A stretch of 64,000 nt of DNA, from positions 13,578,001 to 13,642,000 of the forward strand of contig NC_083603.1 of assembly GCF_029168945.1 (NCBI RefSeq), in the 5' to 3' direction. The notes beneath the pieces are model-generated. The model was not told the origin of the DNA. It saw nothing but the letters and a program-made list of their open reading frames with translations, and did no database searches. Numbering within the stretch: position 1 is the stretch's first letter; each line of letters starts with the position of its first letter. The position numbers and the translations under genes are program-made. Source of the stretch: Cannabis sativa (lineage: Eukaryota > Streptophyta > Magnoliopsida > Rosales > Cannabaceae). Shown here piece by piece: positions 62,125-64,000 of this stretch.

Positions 62125-62400
62125 TAATATTGTGTACCCATTATTATTGTTATAGTGGAAGGTTTACCGTGGTTTTTATTAGCCACGAGATAATTTCTTG
62201 ACGTGCATTTAGTTCTTTGATTATTATTCGTAAAGTACTATTTACATTGGAAGATATTCAAAAATTCTGAATATGCTCTGTGATTGCAGCTTTGACTGAT
62301 CTTTCACATCAGAAAAGAATTTTAGAGTCTCCATTGTATTTTCCCGCAAATATTGATCTTGAAGGGGGAATTAAAATACTGTCCTTATTCCCAACACATA

Positions 62401-62769
62401 AAATCAGCTAAACATCCACCTCGAGCGTACTCCAAGAAAACATTGTAGAGTTTTGCTTTTGTTGTTGTCTGTTGTGATCGTTATGTCATATCCAAAACAT
62501 CAAAAAATGTAAGGACTACCAAGAAAGAATTGGAGTAACTTTTTCTCCTTGAGCTCATCACTATAAGAACCATTTAAACGTAATGGTATTATTATTGGAG
62601 GTAGTTTGATCATCTCAACCAAGTAAACAATGCCATTATAACATTTTATAAGTAGTTGACCTCGTTTCCATTTGCCTGTATTAATTATAGAGTAAATATT
62701 TTGTTCTTCACAATGATCACTTTTATTAACATTGCTATGAAAATCACACTCTCTACGTAATCTCTTCAT
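62401..62769 (-). pseudogene. MAP3K-like kinase pseudogene, N-lobe part
   Basis: From the ATG at 62769 the minus strand reads a kinase N-lobe: WKRGQLLIKCYNGIVYLVEM, a damaged glycine loop where family members have G-x-G, then SYSDELKEKKLLQ and SPYI. After a frame change come DVLDMT-stop and the hinge LEYARGGCLADF. This matches the start of the C-lobe piece at 53640-54004 in order and strand. Confidence 0.75.
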
Positions 62770-63004
62770 TGTTTCTTTTAATTAATATATTTGTATTGTG
62801 TTCTCTTTTATTTTTATTTTTAATTTATGATTATGTAATGAATTATGTATCACTTATTATGGCTTAGGGCATATATATAGTTCAAACAGTTTAAACTTAT
62901 ACGCAAACTTACAAAAATATTGGATTTTTAGTAAATCACGGCAAAAATTACATTTATACTGTCTTTGTCTTTTTTTTTCTTTTATACTGTAGATGCCAAA
63001 AATT

Positions 63005-63740
63005 ACATACCAAGCCTCTATCTTCTACACTCACAAACAGAACTACTCAGCAATATGAGAACACCTGAAAAACAACAATTAATTCTAGCAAGATGGAACA
63101 AAAATAGAGAAATCGACATAAAATAAATAATCATGGCAAAACAACTATAAAATAACACTAAAACAAATTTAAAAAAAAAATAGAAAAAAAGGATAAAATA
63201 AAGGCTAACCATCTTCTGCACAACTTATTTTAAGACATAATAGTGGTTATATTTGCAAGGCCAGGAAAATTAGAATAAAAAAAACTACTAAATAACACAA
63301 AAACAAATGTAAAACAATGAAGCATATATAACCACTTAAAAAAAATATAAAAGAACCACACCCCTCAAAATTTTTTTGCCAATGAGCTTGTCAAATATAT
63401 TTATAGGAGAATTAGAATAAAAAAAACACAAAAATAGTCATAGAGAAGGAAGAAGAAATATATTTATAGCCTCCATCTTCCACACACACGTATAAAACCA
63501 CCACATCAACACGAGAACACTTGAAAATAATCATTAATTCTAGCTAGATGGAGCAAGAACAGTGAAATTGACGTCAAAAAAATAAATTATGGCAAAACAA
63601 CCGTAAAACAAAACTAGAACAAATAAAAAAATAAAAGAAAAAATGATTAAAAAAACTAACCATCTTCTGCACAACCTCAACATCAAATGCAACAGCAGCT
63701 ATATTTGCAAGAATAGATATGGAAAATTAAAATAAAAAAA
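63005..63740 (+). repeat. pair of diverged direct repeats
   Basis: 63005-63270 and 63468-63740 share a common order: CTCxATCTTCxACAC, ATTAATTCTAGC, GATGGAxCAA, ATGGCAAAACAAC, AACCATCTTCTGCACAAC, TATATTTGCAAG. Roughly 80% identical; origin unknown. Confidence 0.75.
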
Positions 63741-63815
63741 CCACACTCTTATTTTCTCCCAAAAGTGTGACTGAAAATTAGAAAAAATTAAAAAAAAAAT
63801 GAGAAGAAGAACTGA

Positions 63816-63938
<123 letters not shown>

Positions 63939-64000
63939 TTAAGGAAGAAGATGGATGGTGAAAAACAAAATAGAAAAAAAAATGAGAGAAACCCATGAAG

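Larger units (their letters stand above)
54005..62396 (+). mobile_element. solo LTR splitting the kinase, itself interrupted
   Basis: 54005-54402 and 62125-62396 together form about 670 bp with TGT...ACA ends, a TATAAATAG box (54141-54149) and a promoter-like leader after it. Kinase coding sequence lies directly on both outer sides. No clear 5-bp duplication is left, and the exact left end is uncertain by a few bases. The copia element 54403-62124 sits inside. Confidence 0.6.

Overview
The window looks like nuclear DNA of a flowering plant, most likely a eudicot. It is AT-rich and intron-containing. It carries three plant-type protein genes (a seed LEA protein, a GT47 exostosin-type glycosyltransferase and a DYW-class PPR protein), and most of the rest is transposon DNA. 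I cannot name the species from sequence alone. No tRNA, rRNA or CRISPR array was seen.

Layout. 1-4.6 kb: 3' part of a Ty1/copia element (+) with a damaged protease site and a frameshift in RNase H. 4.6-7.0 kb: AT-rich spacer with a long inverted repeat. 7.06-12.45 kb: near full-length L1-type LINE (-) with a perfect 16-bp target-site duplication. 13.5-15.5 kb: three-exon LEA_4 gene (-) with an ABRE/RY-rich promoter. 17.1-18.8 kb: nested and back-to-back MITEs. 18.9-20.9 kb: decayed LINE (-) with a gypsy-like LTR fragment. 21.3-24.2 kb: four-exon GT47 gene (-). 24.2-28.9 kb: intergenic, with foldback MITEs. 28.9-35.6 kb: non-autonomous LTR retrotransposon (-) whose left LTR holds a CACTA element. 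36.1-46.1 kb: a CACTA transposon bloated to 10 kb by a solo LTR, a copia remnant, a Mutator-like element, a second CACTA element and an internal 0.85-kb duplication; the whole block sits inside the terminus of a MITE. 46.4-50.1 kb: copia remnant with another CACTA element. 50.55-53.27 kb: intact single-exon PPR-DYW gene (+). 53.6-62.8 kb: a dead MAP3K-like kinase gene (-) split by an LTR, itself split by a copia element that has three tandem primer-binding sites. 62.8-64 kb: intergenic repeats.

The three host genes show no functional link to each other. The value of the window lies in its readable stratigraphy: target-site duplications allow the order of many insertions to be reconstructed. 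The strongest leads are a shared core inside palindromic subterminal units of several CACTA families, a 10-kb CACTA locus whose target site is still recognisable, the triplicated U5-PBS unit, and a PPR-DYW protein lacking the catalytic glutamate of its deaminase domain.
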